This document shows, in pieces, positions 47,564-58,094 of a DNA stretch of 64,000 bases (position 1 is the first letter of the stretch; the number at the start of each line of letters is the position of its first letter). The DNA lies in contig JANQOB010000016.1 in NCBI GenBank assembly GCA_028279275.1, forward strand, positions 1-64,000, in the 5' to 3' direction. The position numbers and the translations under genes are program-made. The stretch comes from Gammaproteobacteria bacterium. Its GTDB lineage: Bacteria > Pseudomonadota > Gammaproteobacteria > UBA4575. The notes beneath the pieces were generated by a model, which worked only from the letters and a program-made list of their open reading frames with translations, was not told the DNA's origin and did no database searches.

Positions 47564-50035
47564 ATGAGCGATTCGTATAATCCGCAGGAAATTGAATCTT
47601 CTGTTCAAGAGTATTGGGAAACGCAGCAAGCTTTTAAAGCTGAAGAGAATAATCAACAAGAAAAGTTTTATTGTTTGTCCATGTTTCCATATCCCAGTGG
47701 TCGGTTACACATAGGTCATGTGCGAAATTACACTATTGGCGACGTTATTAGTCGCTATCAACGTATGCAAGGTAAAAATGTAATGCAACCTATGGGTTGG
47801 GATGCATTCGGTTTACCTGCTGAAAATGCTGCGATAAATAATAAAGTTCCCCCTGCAAAATGGACATATGAAAATATTGATTATATGCGCTCGCAGCTCA
47901 AGCGATTGGGTTTTTCTTATGATTGGAGCCGGGAATTAGCAACATGTCATCCTAAGTATTATCGTTGGGAACAATGGTTTTTTACCAAATTGTATGAAAA
48001 AGGCTTGGTATACAAAAAGAAAGCTACGGTAAATTGGGATCCAGTTGATCAAACCGTACTAGCAAACGAGCAAGTAATTGATGGTCGAGGTTGGCGTTCT
48101 GGGGCAGTAGTCGAACGTAAAGAAATTGAACAATGGTTTTTGAAAATTACTGCGTATGCGGATGAGTTGTTGAATGATCTTGATCAGCTAGAGGGTTGGC
48201 CTGATCAAGTAAAAATGATGCAGCACAATTGGATAGGTCGATCTGAAGGTGTAGAAATAAAATTTGCCATTGAAAATATTGAAGGTCAAGAACAAACTTC
48301 CGTTAGCGTCTATACAACTCGCCCAGATACATTAATGGGGGCTAGCTATATTGCTATTGCTCCAGAACATATGTTGGCACACTATGCTGCAAAAAATGCT
48401 TCAGAGATTGATGATTTTATTAACCAATGTAAGCAGACAAAAGTTTCTGAAGCAGAAATTAGCACATTAGAAAAACAAGGCATGGATACGGGCTTATTTG
48501 CAATTCATCCAATTAGTAATAAAAAAATTCCTGTCTGGATTGCAAACTTTGTGTTAATCGAATATGGCTCCGGTGCTGTCATGTCAGTACCTGCACATGA
48601 TCAGCGAGATTGGGAATTTGCAAAAAAATATAATTTGCCGATCATTCCAGTCATCACAAATGAACAAAATAGCAATAATGTCGATGTATCTGAGGGAGCA
48701 TTTACAGATAAAGGCTGGTTATTTAATTCTCAACAGTTTGATGGATTAAGCTCTCAGGAGGCATTTGAAGAAATTGCTAAAGAGCTGGAAACCCAAAATA
48801 AAGGCAGTAAACAAATAAATTATCGTTTACGCGATTGGGGCGTTTCACGTCAGCGCTATTGGGGTTGTCCCATCCCTATTATTCATTGTGATTCTTGTGG
48901 TTCAGTTCCTGTCCCTGAACAAGACCTCCCTGTTTTGCTTCCCGAAGATATCGATTTAGATGGTACGAGTTCACCGCTTAATAAACTAGACGATTTTATA
49001 AATGTAAATTGTCCAAAGTGTGGCACTCCTGCAAAAAGAGAGACCGATACATTTGATACTTTTTTTGAATCAAGCTGGTATTTCGCACGTTATTGCAGCG
49101 TGGATAACGATCAAAGCATGCTTGATGAGCGAGCAGAATATTGGTTACCTGTAGATCAATATATTGGTGGAATTGAACACGCTGTTTTACATTTATTATA
49201 TGCAAGATTTTTTAACAAGCTTATGCGTGACCATGGCTTATATGAATACGACGAGCCTTTCAAAAATCTTTTAACTCAAGGAATGGTGTTAAAAGATGGT
49301 GCAAAAATGTCTAAGTCCAAAGGCAACACAGTTGATCCAGAGGAATTAATTAATAGATATGGTGCAGATACCGTGCGCTTGTTTGTGATGTTTGCTGCAC
49401 CACCCGATCACTCTCTTGAATGGTCCGATACAGCCGTGGAAGGGTCTTATAGATTTATAAATAAATTATGGAGAATGGTAGAAAGCTTTAAAGAAATTGT
49501 AAATGAGAGACAGGAAATCTCAGCTTCAGAATTAAACGAGTCGCAAAATAATCTACATCGTAAAGTTCACGAAACAATTCAAAAAGTAACAGATGACATT
49601 GGCAGGCGCTATACTTTTAATACTGCTATTGCAGCAAATATGGAATTAAGTAATGAGCTACAAAAGTTTGACGATCATTCAACACAAGGCCAGGCTATTC
49701 ATCAACAAGCCTTGGAATCTATTGTTCTTATGTTGTCGCCCATAATTCCTCATGTTTGTCACATATTATGGCAAAAATTAGGTAATTCTCAGGCCGTGCA
49801 TGAGGTTCAGTGGCCTAAAGTTGATGTGAATGCGCTGAAAAAAGATAACATGAAATTAGTAGTACAAGTAAATGGAAAAAAGCGTGCTACTATTAGTGTT
49901 GCAGCAAATGCAGATAACAAACAGATTGAGGAAACTGCATTAAGTGATGAAAATGTTTCCAGAGCAATAACCGATAAAAATGTAGTGAAAGTAATTATCG
50001 TGCCAGGAAGGTTAATTAATATTGTAGTGAAGTAA
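47564..50035 (+). CDS. leuS: Leucyl-tRNA synthetase
   Basis: 823 residues. HIGH-type motif [13 protein letters not shown], editing-domain [12 protein letters not shown], zinc-like [10 protein letters not shown]...CPKCG, and KMSKS in [17 protein letters not shown] are all present. It charges tRNA-Leu and hydrolyses mischarged products. The C-terminal domain ends with [15 protein letters not shown]. lptE follows after 14 bp, as in other gammaproteobacteria. Confidence 0.98.
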   Translation: MSDSYNPQEIESSVQEYWETQQAFKAEENNQQEKFYCLSMFPYPSGRLHIGHVRNYTIGDVISRYQRMQGKNVMQPMGWDAFGLPAENAAINNKVPPAKWTYENIDYMRSQLKRLGFSYDWSRELATCHPKYYRWEQWFFTKLYEKGLVYKKKATVNWDPVDQTVLANEQVIDGRGWRSGAVVERKEIEQWFLKITAYADELLNDLDQLEGWPDQVKMMQHNWIGRSEGVEIKFAIENIEGQEQTSVSVYTTRPDTLMGASYIAIAPEHMLAHYAAKNASEIDDFINQCKQTKVSEAEISTLEKQGMDTGLFAIHPISNKKIPVWIANFVLIEYGSGAVMSVPAHDQRDWEFAKKYNLPIIPVITNEQNSNNVDVSEGAFTDKGWLFNSQQFDGLSSQEAFEEIAKELETQNKGSKQINYRLRDWGVSRQRYWGCPIPIIHCDSCGSVPVPEQDLPVLLPEDIDLDGTSSPLNKLDDFINVNCPKCGTPAKRETDTFDTFFESSWYFARYCSVDNDQSMLDERAEYWLPVDQYIGGIEHAVLHLLYARFFNKLMRDHGLYEYDEPFKNLLTQGMVLKDGAKMSKSKGNTVDPEELINRYGADTVRLFVMFAAPPDHSLEWSDTAVEGSYRFINKLWRMVESFKEIVNERQEISASELNESQNNLHRKVHETIQKVTDDIGRRYTFNTAIAANMELSNELQKFDDHSTQGQAIHQQALESIVLMLSPIIPHVCHILWQKLGNSQAVHEVQWPKVDVNALKKDNMKLVVQVNGKKRATISVAANADNKQIEETALSDENVSRAITDKNVVKVIIVPGRLINIVVK

Positions 50036-50049
50036 ATATAATCAAGCCT

Positions 50050-50535
50050 ATGTCTACACTGAAGTTTGTACTCCTATTTTTAATAATACTTTTAGCTCAA
50101 GCTTGTGGCTTTCATTTGGCAGGCGAAGGTGAGTTTAGTGATGAGCTTAGTAATACACATATTCAAGCATTTTCTTCGAGCAGAGACTTAATTCGCCTGG
50201 TAGAAAAAAATTTACGTTCAAATCAGATTAATATTGTCAATGAAGATGATGCAACTGCACTTCTGCGTATCTTAAATGAGGAAACAGAAAGAGTTGTTCT
50301 GACATTAGATAGCGATGGTAAGGCAAGGGAATTCGAATTATTATTGAAGATTAACTTCGATGTAATTCGCCCTGATAACAGTATCTTGTTAAATAAGCAA
50401 AATATAGAACTTAAACGCGATTTTGTTTTTGATAAAAATGATTTATTGGGAACAAATGAAGAAGAACAAGAACTTTACAATGAGATGCGTAATGATGCTA
50501 CAAAATTAATGGTTTATCGATTGCAAACTATTTAA
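50050..50535 (+). CDS. lptE: LPS-assembly lipoprotein LptE
   Basis: 161 residues. A lipoprotein signal peptide ends at LLAQACGFHL (lipobox Cys19), followed by the CGFHLAGEGE start usual for LptE. It plugs the LptD barrel in the outer membrane and helps deliver LPS to the surface. Together with lnt it implies an LPS-bearing outer membrane. It is separated from holA here by two - strand genes. Confidence 0.92.
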   Translation: MSTLKFVLLFLIILLAQACGFHLAGEGEFSDELSNTHIQAFSSSRDLIRLVEKNLRSNQINIVNEDDATALLRILNEETERVVLTLDSDGKAREFELLLKINFDVIRPDNSILLNKQNIELKRDFVFDKNDLLGTNEEEQELYNEMRNDATKLMVYRLQTI

Positions 50536-50546
50536 TTGAATTAATT

Positions 50547-51425
50547 TTAACTTATTTCATTAAAAATTACTTTTGCTATCGCAGAAGAGTCAAGATCACC
50601 ATTACCTTCTTCAACTAATTTTTGCAGATATTGTTGTGCCATTTTCGCACCAGGAATTGAAATTTTATTTTGCTCAGCGCTATGTAATGCAATTCCCATG
50701 TCTTTTAGATGTAGAGAAGCTTTGAAACCAGGTTTGTAATTGTTCTCTAGCATTCTTTTTCCGTGCAGGTCTAGTACTATACTATTTGCGAATCCACCAA
50801 GTAACGCATCTCTTACTTTGTTAGGGTCCACGTTTGAAGACTTTGCTAACAATAATGCTTCTGCTACTGCAGAAATTGTTTGTGCAGCTAATATTTGATT
50901 ACAAGCCTTGGCAACTTGTCCTGCGCCATGATCACCAACATGTACTATATTTTTCCCTAATACTTTAAAGATTGATAAAGCGCGCTTAAATACATCAGGC
51001 TTTCCGCCTACCATAATCGACAATGTTCCATCTATAGCACCTACTTCACCACCGGAGACAGGCGCATCAAGCATATCAACCTTCTTTTTCGCGAGTTGTT
51101 TTGCCAAGGAGCGTGTGACCTCTGGTGAAATCGTGCTCATGTCAATTACTAAGTGGCCAGATTGAGCGCCGTGGATAATTCCGCTGTCACCAGTAATGAC
51201 ATCTACAACGTCAGGAGTATCTGCTACACAAGTAATAGTGATATTGCAATGTTGAGCAAGTTCAGAAGGGCTTTTATAAATTTCACAATTGTCGTTTGCA
51301 AAAGGCTCTGTATTTTTAGTGTTTCGAGCAAATAAACCAAGTTGGTATTTAGCATCTAACAAATTTTTAGCCATGGGTTTACCCATGATACCTAATCCGA
51401 TTAGGCCAATTCGATTAATAGTCAT
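50547..51425 (-). CDS. Beta-hydroxyacid dehydrogenase (tartronate-semialdehyde reductase-like)
   Basis: 292 residues. The N-terminal NAD(P) motif IGLIGLGIMGKPMAKNLL, the substrate segment DAPVSGGEVGAIDGTLSIMVGG and the catalytic Lys in GAGQVAKACNQIL define the family that includes GarR/GlxR and 3-hydroxyisobutyrate dehydrogenase. GarR-like activity is the best guess. It faces lptE tail to tail, with only 11 bp between the two stops. Confidence 0.8.
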   Translation of the reverse strand: MTINRIGLIGLGIMGKPMAKNLLDAKYQLGLFARNTKNTEPFANDNCEIYKSPSELAQHCNITITCVADTPDVVDVITGDSGIIHGAQSGHLVIDMSTISPEVTRSLAKQLAKKKVDMLDAPVSGGEVGAIDGTLSIMVGGKPDVFKRALSIFKVLGKNIVHVGDHGAGQVAKACNQILAAQTISAVAEALLLAKSSNVDPNKVRDALLGGFANSIVLDLHGKRMLENNYKPGFKASLHLKDMGIALHSAEQNKISIPGAKMAQQYLQKLVEEGNGDLDSSAIAKVIFNEIS

Positions 51426-51463
51426 AATTTAATAAATTCTAAAACAATAGTGAATTGACAAGC

Positions 51464-51479
51464 TTAGCAGAAATGCTAA
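51464..51479. other. Small inverted repeat between the two - strand genes
   Basis: TTAGCA (51464-51469) / TGCTAA (51474-51479) with GAAA loop on the + strand. On the - strand it lies 45 bp past the stop of the DUF1631 gene; no T-run follows on that strand, so it is not a convincing terminator. Confidence 0.25.
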
Positions 51480-51523
51480 AAAGTTTAACAATAATTGTGA
51501 GGCGTTTATGTTTGTAATAAAGC

Positions 51524-54076
51524 TCAGTTGGAATCAGCTTTATCTTGATTGGTGCGGATATTATTTATTACTGAACTTAAGGCTAAATCAAATCGATTAC
51601 TTTCGCTGATCAGGCTACTTCTTCCAGTTGAAAGGTCATCTAAGAATGTTTCAAGGTCAACCTCAAAACGATAATCTCCAGAACGGTCTGTAAAATATAG
51701 TATTTTATTTTCAGTGTCAGCGTTGGAGAATTTGAGTCGGCGTTTAGCTTTATCCTCTCCTTGAAAAATTTCTAGCCAAACCCCAGGTACAATACTTTCT
51801 GGAAGATGTTCTTCAACACTCAATTCAGGTTCTTCTTCAAGTTCACCTTCTTCAAATTCCATTTCAGAGTCAAATTGATCTGCCGAGTCTTTGTTTAGTG
51901 GTTCATCCCCATTAGCTTCGAACGAATCATTGGTTTTATCAGACATTTCGTTTTCATCAGTTTCGATGGTCTTATCATTAACCATTTTAGTTGATTCAAT
52001 ATCCTCAACATCATGGTCTTCAAGTGTATTCTTTTCTGTGGCATCGATTAGCTCTTGATTTTGCGTACTCTTATCGCCATCACAAGTCGATTCTGCAGAC
52101 TCTGGTTCAGACGATAAATTTTTGAATAATTGAATTACATTATCTTGTGATTCTATATTTTTAGCTTCAGCAATATCATTGTTAGAAATTTGCTCTTGTT
52201 CAGCAGCTTCTTCGCTTTCCTTTTGAATTTTTCTTAAATAAGTCAAATACCAAACTTCTGCTTCTTCTAATGCCTCTTCAAATTCTTCGTTGTGACTAGA
52301 GAAATGTTCTAATTCTATGCGTATATGGTTAAAGAATTCATTTGGTTCATTAATATATTGACTTATTTCCCTTAGAGAATGAATGCCTTGAGAAACTTCA
52401 AGTATTCTACGTAGCGTACGTACAGAATTTCGCCATTCTTTTGTCGATCTTCCATGGTTCATATAAACATAAGCCATGTGAGGTGCCCAACATTTCAGGC
52501 AGAATTCAAGCATAGGGTTGGGAATTTCTTTCTTACGAGTAAGCTTTTTTATTGTATGGATTACAACACGTTTGGCAGCAGAACGTTGTGACCTTAATTG
52601 ATAATTGCTTTGTTCATTCGCCTGATTAATAGCATCATTGAGTGTTTGTGAATCAAGCTTATTGATTTCATCAAGTGCTTGATCAAACACTCTCACATCA
52701 GTTTCAAAATTATCGGTGATATTTTTAATTATAATTTTCAGTTTTTTGAATAACTCTTCTTCTTTTCCACTAACGCTAACGCCGATGGAAGTAAGCTTAT
52801 TAAGTAATTGTCTGGCTGGATGTCTAGAATTTTGAAAAAATGTAAAATCAATCAGCGCAAGCTTAATTGTTGATATTTGCAACCTCGCTAAAAGTGCTTT
52901 AATAGCATCGCATAAAGAATCATCTTCAAGAATAACTTTAAAAATATTACTCACAAAATCGATGACTTTTTCTTCATTATCAACAATTTCAACCGCATCA
53001 AGAGCTCCTTTTTCATGCAAAGTTCTTCTGACTGCGGTTTTAATCTGATTGGCTTTGAAAACTGCATTACTAGCTGCTTCAACTTTTTGCACACGTGATA
53101 ACGCTCTTACGAATTGACGTCTTTGCGCTGGCGAAGAATTTGATTGGGTTTCAGGGCTATATGGTTGAAGCAGTAGACTAATAGTAATTTCATCTAAGCC
53201 TGTTTGACCAGGACCATAAACGTCCATTGCAATTTCATCTATAATCTCAGTATTGAGCAGTCCAGATGGTTTATTTAGTTGTTCACTTGCTGGATTATGT
53301 TGTGCTTCAAATTCCTGATTCCATATTTTTTGTTCTACAGGGGCAAAAAATTGTCCTGTTGTCATACTCATAATTGATGAGTCAGTAATCGATTTTTCAG
53401 TATATTTATTCTTGCTTGAGGTGTTAGGTCTTTCGCTTGGTTGGATCCCAATATCAAGTAAAAATTTCCGCATTGCTAAATAGAAGTCATTAAGATTTGG
53501 CGCAACATTTTGATAAAATAATTTGCAAATTAGAATTTTTCCATCAGTAGCTATATTTAAAGGTGCAATGCAGTTTTGGAATAATTTGTAAAAGTCTTGT
53601 GGGTGTAAGCAATGAGTATTAAATTCTAGATGTGTGTGAGATGATAATTCCTCAAGTTGAAGAATAAGTTGATCAATTAAACTAGCATGTCGATCAACAC
53701 TGCGATCAATCAAATTATCAATACCTAGAGAAAGTTCAATCAAGCCTGTATCCATTGTTTGGATATCATCCTGATTGGTAGCTTGAAAACGCGATTTATC
53801 AGAATACGGTGTATAGAAGCGTGACTCTAATTCTACGTAAAATTCTGAGCAAACAATGTGTTTACGTTCTAGGAAAGTGTCTAATGCATGATTGCTAATT
53901 TTACTGGTGGTATCGTTGATCTGCATCCGGTAATTACTGTCTGCAGCCAATGAAAAGCTTTCATCTAATATTGCATTGAGAAAATTTTTTAAATTGGTAT
54001 GAACAATTTCGACTACTTTTTCATAGTCGATACGGCCTTCATTATCGAAGATTTCTTGCTGGTTCGGTTCAGGCAT
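51524..54076 (-). CDS. DUF1631-type protein with acidic linker
   Basis: 850 residues, mostly helical, no signal peptide or membrane helix. The N-terminus and the C-terminal WLEIFQGEDKAKRRLKFSN...ILYFTDRSGDYRFEVDLETFLDDL resemble the DUF1631 family, whose members carry a small beta domain at the C-terminus. Between about residue 650 and 785 lies a long Glu/Asp/Ser-rich, probably disordered stretch. Biological role is unknown; the family is seen in various gamma- and betaproteobacteria. It lies head-to-head with holA across a 177-bp gap. Confidence 0.7.
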   Translation of the reverse strand: MPEPNQQEIFDNEGRIDYEKVVEIVHTNLKNFLNAILDESFSLAADSNYRMQINDTTSKISNHALDTFLERKHIVCSEFYVELESRFYTPYSDKSRFQATNQDDIQTMDTGLIELSLGIDNLIDRSVDRHASLIDQLILQLEELSSHTHLEFNTHCLHPQDFYKLFQNCIAPLNIATDGKILICKLFYQNVAPNLNDFYLAMRKFLLDIGIQPSERPNTSSKNKYTEKSITDSSIMSMTTGQFFAPVEQKIWNQEFEAQHNPASEQLNKPSGLLNTEIIDEIAMDVYGPGQTGLDEITISLLLQPYSPETQSNSSPAQRRQFVRALSRVQKVEAASNAVFKANQIKTAVRRTLHEKGALDAVEIVDNEEKVIDFVSNIFKVILEDDSLCDAIKALLARLQISTIKLALIDFTFFQNSRHPARQLLNKLTSIGVSVSGKEEELFKKLKIIIKNITDNFETDVRVFDQALDEINKLDSQTLNDAINQANEQSNYQLRSQRSAAKRVVIHTIKKLTRKKEIPNPMLEFCLKCWAPHMAYVYMNHGRSTKEWRNSVRTLRRILEVSQGIHSLREISQYINEPNEFFNHIRIELEHFSSHNEEFEEALEEAEVWYLTYLRKIQKESEEAAEQEQISNNDIAEAKNIESQDNVIQLFKNLSSEPESAESTCDGDKSTQNQELIDATEKNTLEDHDVEDIESTKMVNDKTIETDENEMSDKTNDSFEANGDEPLNKDSADQFDSEMEFEEGELEEEPELSVEEHLPESIVPGVWLEIFQGEDKAKRRLKFSNADTENKILYFTDRSGDYRFEVDLETFLDDLSTGRSSLISESNRFDLALSSVINNIRTNQDKADSN

Positions 54077-54253
54077 TTCTCTCGATTTTTCTTATAAATA
54101 ACTATATTTTTCCAAGAAATAGTGTAGGGTATTCCTGTTAAATATAATGATAATCAGTAATCGCTTAATCGAGGCCATTGTGCCGTTCATCGGCTATCAT
54201 GTACGCTGTAACATAAGATCATAATTTCGACCCCAGAGTATTATTTCGTACTG

Positions 54254-55246
54254 ATGCAAATACGCTTTACACAGTTAAGAGACAAGCTATCCAAGTCTTT
54301 AATTTCGCCGTTATTAGTTAGCGGGGATGAGCCTTATCAACACATGCAGGCGTGTGATATGTACCGTGCGAGAGCTAAGGAACTTGGATTTAGTGAACGT
54401 AAAGTTTTGACTTCCGAAAAAAATTTTGATTGGGCAGAGCTTGAGCAGGAAAAAAATAATATGTCTCTGTTTGGTGAGCGTATTTTAATTGATTTACGAA
54501 TTCCAAATGGTAAACCAGGTGCATCTGGTTCAAAAGCGATTATTAATTTTTTACATGATATGCATGAAGATGTGATGTTACTAATACAAGCACCGAGGTT
54601 AGACCGGAATGTTATTAATTCTGCCTGGGTTAAAGCTTTAGATAAAGTAGGGGTGATGTTGCGAATTTGGCCATTGAATGAAATGGAAACACGAAAATGG
54701 ATTCAGGAGAAATTACGCGCAAAAAAACTCAATGCAAGTAATGACATTATAGAGTTTATTACTCAGCAAGTAGAAGGCAATCTACTTGCTGCAATGCAAG
54801 AAATTGAAAAGATTTCTTTAATTAGTCAGAACAATAATTTAGATAGCAATGCTATTCGCTCGATCATAAGTAATAGCAGTCACTATTCACTAAATGAACT
54901 GATGAATGTAGTGATTAAAGGTGATGTTGCTAAAATTATACGTATTATTGATAGCTTGAAAAAAGAAGACGTGGCACCGCCACTTTTGCTATGGGGATTA
55001 ACCGAGCAAATAAGGAAGTTAATTGAAACTAAACCAGACCAAGCTGTAATTTCTACTGATCATAAAAACGCATTACAAAATATGTGTTTTTTGAACCAAG
55101 AAAATATAGACACGAATAGTAAATTAAAAATGTCAGATTTATTAAAGAAATGTGCTCATGTTGATCGCGTTATAAAAGGGCGCTCCTATGGTGATTCTTG
55201 GCAAGAGTTATTAAAATTAAGTATCGCTACAAGATTATCAGTTTAA
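54254..55246 (+). CDS. holA: DNA polymerase III delta subunit
   Basis: 330 residues. LISPLLVSGDEPYQHMQACDMYR, LFGERILIDLRIPNGKPG and VEGNLLAAMQEIEKISLI are typical of HolA. Delta opens the beta clamp within the clamp loader. It normally follows lptE directly; here two opposite genes intervene. proA begins 9 bp downstream. Confidence 0.93.
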   Translation: MQIRFTQLRDKLSKSLISPLLVSGDEPYQHMQACDMYRARAKELGFSERKVLTSEKNFDWAELEQEKNNMSLFGERILIDLRIPNGKPGASGSKAIINFLHDMHEDVMLLIQAPRLDRNVINSAWVKALDKVGVMLRIWPLNEMETRKWIQEKLRAKKLNASNDIIEFITQQVEGNLLAAMQEIEKISLISQNNNLDSNAIRSIISNSSHYSLNELMNVVIKGDVAKIIRIIDSLKKEDVAPPLLLWGLTEQIRKLIETKPDQAVISTDHKNALQNMCFLNQENIDTNSKLKMSDLLKKCAHVDRVIKGRSYGDSWQELLKLSIATRLSV

Positions 55247-55255
55247 ACTTGAATT

Positions 55256-56539
55256 ATGAGTGTTGCAGTTTCCGGTCAAACATCATCCATCAAAGAGTAT
55301 ATCCATGATGTAACTCAACGAGCTGCAGATGCTCGTGCAGAAATTGCTGCTGCAAGTACGGAAGTTAAAAATCAAGCACTAACAAATATAGCGGATGAAA
55401 TTCTAGCATCTCGCGAAGAGTTAAAGAGAAAAAATATGCTTGATCTGCAAGCAGGCAAAGAACGGGGTCTTGCGAGTGCAATGATAGATCGTTTGAAGCT
55501 CACAGATGCACGTATTGAGGCGATGGCAGAAGGATTAGTGCAAGTGAGTAAACTGCCTGATCCTGTTGGTGAAATGAGCGAAATGAATATTAGACCTACT
55601 GGAATAAAAGTGGGCAAAATGCGTGTTCCGATTGGAGTGATCTTGATTATTTATGAGTCTCGGCCAAATGTAACTGCCGACGCAGCAGCTCTTTGTATTA
55701 AATCGGGTAATGTAACGATACTTAGAGGTGGGTCAGAAGCTATACACTCTAATCAGGCAATTGCAAACTGTATTCACAATGGTTTGCAAAAAGTAGGTAT
55801 AGCAAAAGATGTTGTGCAAGTTATTGCAACAGCAGATAGACAGGCTGTTACAGAGCTCCTGCATGCAGACGAAATTATTAATATCGTAATCCCGCGTGGT
55901 GGCAAAGGTTTGGTTGAAAAAATCACGCAAGAATCACATATACCTTTAATTAAACATTTAGATGGTGTTTGTCATGTGTATATTCATGAGGACGCGGGCG
56001 TGGACATGGCAACAGAAATAGCTGTAAATGCTAAAGCGCAACGCTTTGGGGTATGCAACGCTATGGAAACTTTACTTATAGATGAAAAAATAGCGAATCA
56101 AATCCTACCAGAGTTAGAAAAAAGATTTAAAGAAAAGCAGGTAGAATTAAGAGGTTGTGCAAAAACACAAAAAATCCTAACAAATATTAAAAGTGCTAGC
56201 GAGGGTGATTGGTATGAGGAATATTTGGGTCCAGTGTTAGCGATAAAAATTGTTGACGACTTTGCTGATGCTATTCAACACATAGAAAAATATGGTTCTC
56301 ATCATACTGATGCTATCGTTACAAATAATGAATTAATTGCTCAACGTTTTTTACGTGAAGTGGACTCAAGTTCCGTAATGGTAAACGCTTCAACACGTTT
56401 TGCTGATGGATTTGAATATGGGCTCGGTGCTGAAATTGGTATCAGCACAGATAAACTGCATGCGAGAGGGCCTGTAGGTCTCGAGGGTTTAACTACACAA
56501 AAGTTTATAGTACTAGGTGATGGCAATATTCGCGAATAA
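55256..56539 (+). CDS. proA: Gamma-glutamyl phosphate reductase
   Basis: 427 residues. It shows the aldehyde-dehydrogenase-like catalytic Cys in [12 protein letters not shown], plus [33 protein letters not shown] and [10 protein letters not shown]. It reduces glutamyl-5-phosphate to the semialdehyde in proline synthesis. ProB is not in the window. It precedes nadD, an arrangement also found in Pseudomonas. Confidence 0.97.
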   Translation: MSVAVSGQTSSIKEYIHDVTQRAADARAEIAAASTEVKNQALTNIADEILASREELKRKNMLDLQAGKERGLASAMIDRLKLTDARIEAMAEGLVQVSKLPDPVGEMSEMNIRPTGIKVGKMRVPIGVILIIYESRPNVTADAAALCIKSGNVTILRGGSEAIHSNQAIANCIHNGLQKVGIAKDVVQVIATADRQAVTELLHADEIINIVIPRGGKGLVEKITQESHIPLIKHLDGVCHVYIHEDAGVDMATEIAVNAKAQRFGVCNAMETLLIDEKIANQILPELEKRFKEKQVELRGCAKTQKILTNIKSASEGDWYEEYLGPVLAIKIVDDFADAIQHIEKYGSHHTDAIVTNNELIAQRFLREVDSSSVMVNASTRFADGFEYGLGAEIGISTDKLHARGPVGLEGLTTQKFIVLGDGNIRE

Positions 56540-56551
56540 TAAGGTAGGAGA

Positions 56552-56608
56552 GTGATTGGTATATTTGGTAGAAGTTTCGACTCAGGCTTTGTGGGCACTT
56601 TATGTTAG
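56552..56608 (+). other. Short ORF resembling a decayed copy of the nadD start
   Basis: An 18-codon ORF starting with GTG, with AAGG at 56541-56544 as a ribosome-binding site. It reads V-IGIFGRSFD-SGFVGT-LC, and 8 of 15 aligned residues match the nadD N-terminus (M-LGIFGGSFD-PPHFGH). Its TAG (56606-56608) lies just past the nadD ATG (56602), so it could couple nadD translation, whose own ATG has no clear ribosome-binding site. The His of the nucleotidyltransferase motif is lost, so it is not an active enzyme. Confidence 0.5.
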
Positions 56609-57231
56609 GGATATTTGGCGGCTCTTTCGATCCCCCTCATTTCGGCCATATCAAATCTGCATTAACGTTGCTTGAACTATTTGATTTTGAACAAATACGA
56701 TTTGTGCCTTGTCAATTATCTCCGCATAAAAATGAGGTGCATGCTAGCTCCCAACACCGTTTGAAAATGCTAGGTTTAGTGTGTGATAGCCATAATAAGT
56801 TAGTGGTTGATGACTGCGAGTTAAAAAGAGAGGCTCCTTCTTATACTATTGATACATTGGTTGAGTTTCGGGAAAAATTTGGTAAGAAAAAATCATTAGT
56901 TTTAATTTTAGGAATGGATGCCTATTTGTCATTTTGCAAGTGGCATCGTTATGAAGAAATTCTATCTTATTGTCATTTGATGCTCTTGCAGCGCCCTGGT
57001 TATACACTACCAAAATCTGGTTGTGAAAAAGATTTTATTGAAGAATATCTTGTAAAAGACATTAATTTATTAGTAAACAACACAAATGGTAAAATTTACC
57101 TAAGCGAAATAGAAAAAATAGATTTATCTTCAACTGCGGTTAGAAACACTATTTCTGATGAAGAGCAACCAAGATATTCTATTCCGGGTAATATTTGGAA
57201 TTATATAAAACGCAATAATCTTTATAGATAA
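56602..57231 (+). CDS. nadD: Nicotinate-nucleotide adenylyltransferase
   Basis: 209 residues. The nucleotidyltransferase motif GIFGGSFDPPHFGHIKSA is at the start and IDLSSTAVRNTIS near the end supplies the second phosphate-binding motif. NadD adenylates nicotinate mononucleotide in NAD synthesis. It overlaps the preceding short ORF. rsfS follows after 20 bp. Confidence 0.96.
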   Translation: MLGIFGGSFDPPHFGHIKSALTLLELFDFEQIRFVPCQLSPHKNEVHASSQHRLKMLGLVCDSHNKLVVDDCELKREAPSYTIDTLVEFREKFGKKKSLVLILGMDAYLSFCKWHRYEEILSYCHLMLLQRPGYTLPKSGCEKDFIEEYLVKDINLLVNNTNGKIYLSEIEKIDLSSTAVRNTISDEEQPRYSIPGNIWNYIKRNNLYR

Positions 57232-57251
57232 TTAAAACTATAAGAAAATTT

Positions 57252-57590
57252 ATGAAAAATAATAAAAGTGTTGAAATTGCCATTAATGCGCTTGAAGAAA
57301 TGAAGGGTAAAGATATCACAGTAATTGATACACAAGGTAAAACAGATGTATTTGATGCCATGATTATCGTTACCGGCACTTCGGATAGACATGTTAAATC
57401 TATGTCTGATCGATTGGTATTAGAAGCAAAAGCGAAAAATATAGAAGTGCTTGGGGTTGAGCAAGATCGTTCATGGGTATTAGTAGATCTATATGATGTG
57501 ATAGTGCATATAATGCTAGAAGAAACTCGTGAGTTTTATAGTTTAGAAAAGCTTTGGCAAATTGGTTCTAGTCAGAAGCAAGTTTCATAA
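57252..57590 (+). CDS. rsfS: Ribosomal silencing factor RsfS
   Basis: 112 residues. ALEEMKGKDITVIDTQGKT, FDAMIIVTGTSDRHVKSMSD and WVLVDLYDVIVHIMLEETREFYSLEKLW are diagnostic. RsfS binds L14 and blocks 30S-50S joining during starvation. nadD-rsfS-rlmH is a widespread arrangement. Confidence 0.97.
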   Translation: MKNNKSVEIAINALEEMKGKDITVIDTQGKTDVFDAMIIVTGTSDRHVKSMSDRLVLEAKAKNIEVLGVEQDRSWVLVDLYDVIVHIMLEETREFYSLEKLWQIGSSQKQVS

Positions 57591-57596
57591 ATTTAA

Positions 57597-58067
57597 GTGC
57601 AAATAAATATTGTAGCAGTTGGTGAAAAGACTCCAGGTTGGGTAGAGGAGGGATTAAATCAATATCTCGCTCGAATGCCACATGAATGCAAAATAAAAGT
57701 CATTACTGTGCCAACTACAAGAAGAGCAAAAAATATTTCAGTTTCTCAGGCACAGCGGCATGAGCAGGACTTGTTACTCAAGGCTGGTTTAAAAAGCAGC
57801 TACTCTATCGCTTTAGATGAAAGTGGAGTAAGTTGGAATACAGCAAAGCTAGCCAGTAATTTAAAAAGCTGGTTACAAAATAGTCCTGTAGTCACTTTAT
57901 ATATTGGTGGACCTGATGGTTTTACGAAGGATTTTCTTGAGCAAGTTGATGTGATTTGGTCTTTGTCTGCGCTAACCATGCCGCATATGTTAGTTCGTAT
58001 AATATTGGTAGAACAACTATACCGCGCATGGACTATCCTTCAGGGGCACCCATACCACAGGGAATAA
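57597..58067 (+). CDS. rlmH: 23S rRNA pseudouridine-1915 N3-methyltransferase RlmH
   Basis: 156 residues from GTG (QINIVAVGEKTPGWVEEGLNQYLARMP is the normal start). LDESGVSWNTAKLAS and the SPOUT-knot segment TLYIGGPDGFTKDF are present. It methylates pseudouridine 1915 in helix 69 of assembled ribosomes. It follows rsfS by 6 bp. Confidence 0.97.
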   Translation: MQINIVAVGEKTPGWVEEGLNQYLARMPHECKIKVITVPTTRRAKNISVSQAQRHEQDLLLKAGLKSSYSIALDESGVSWNTAKLASNLKSWLQNSPVVTLYIGGPDGFTKDFLEQVDVIWSLSALTMPHMLVRIILVEQLYRAWTILQGHPYHRE

Positions 58068-58094
58068 AAACTACTCATTATTTTTTAGCCGGTA

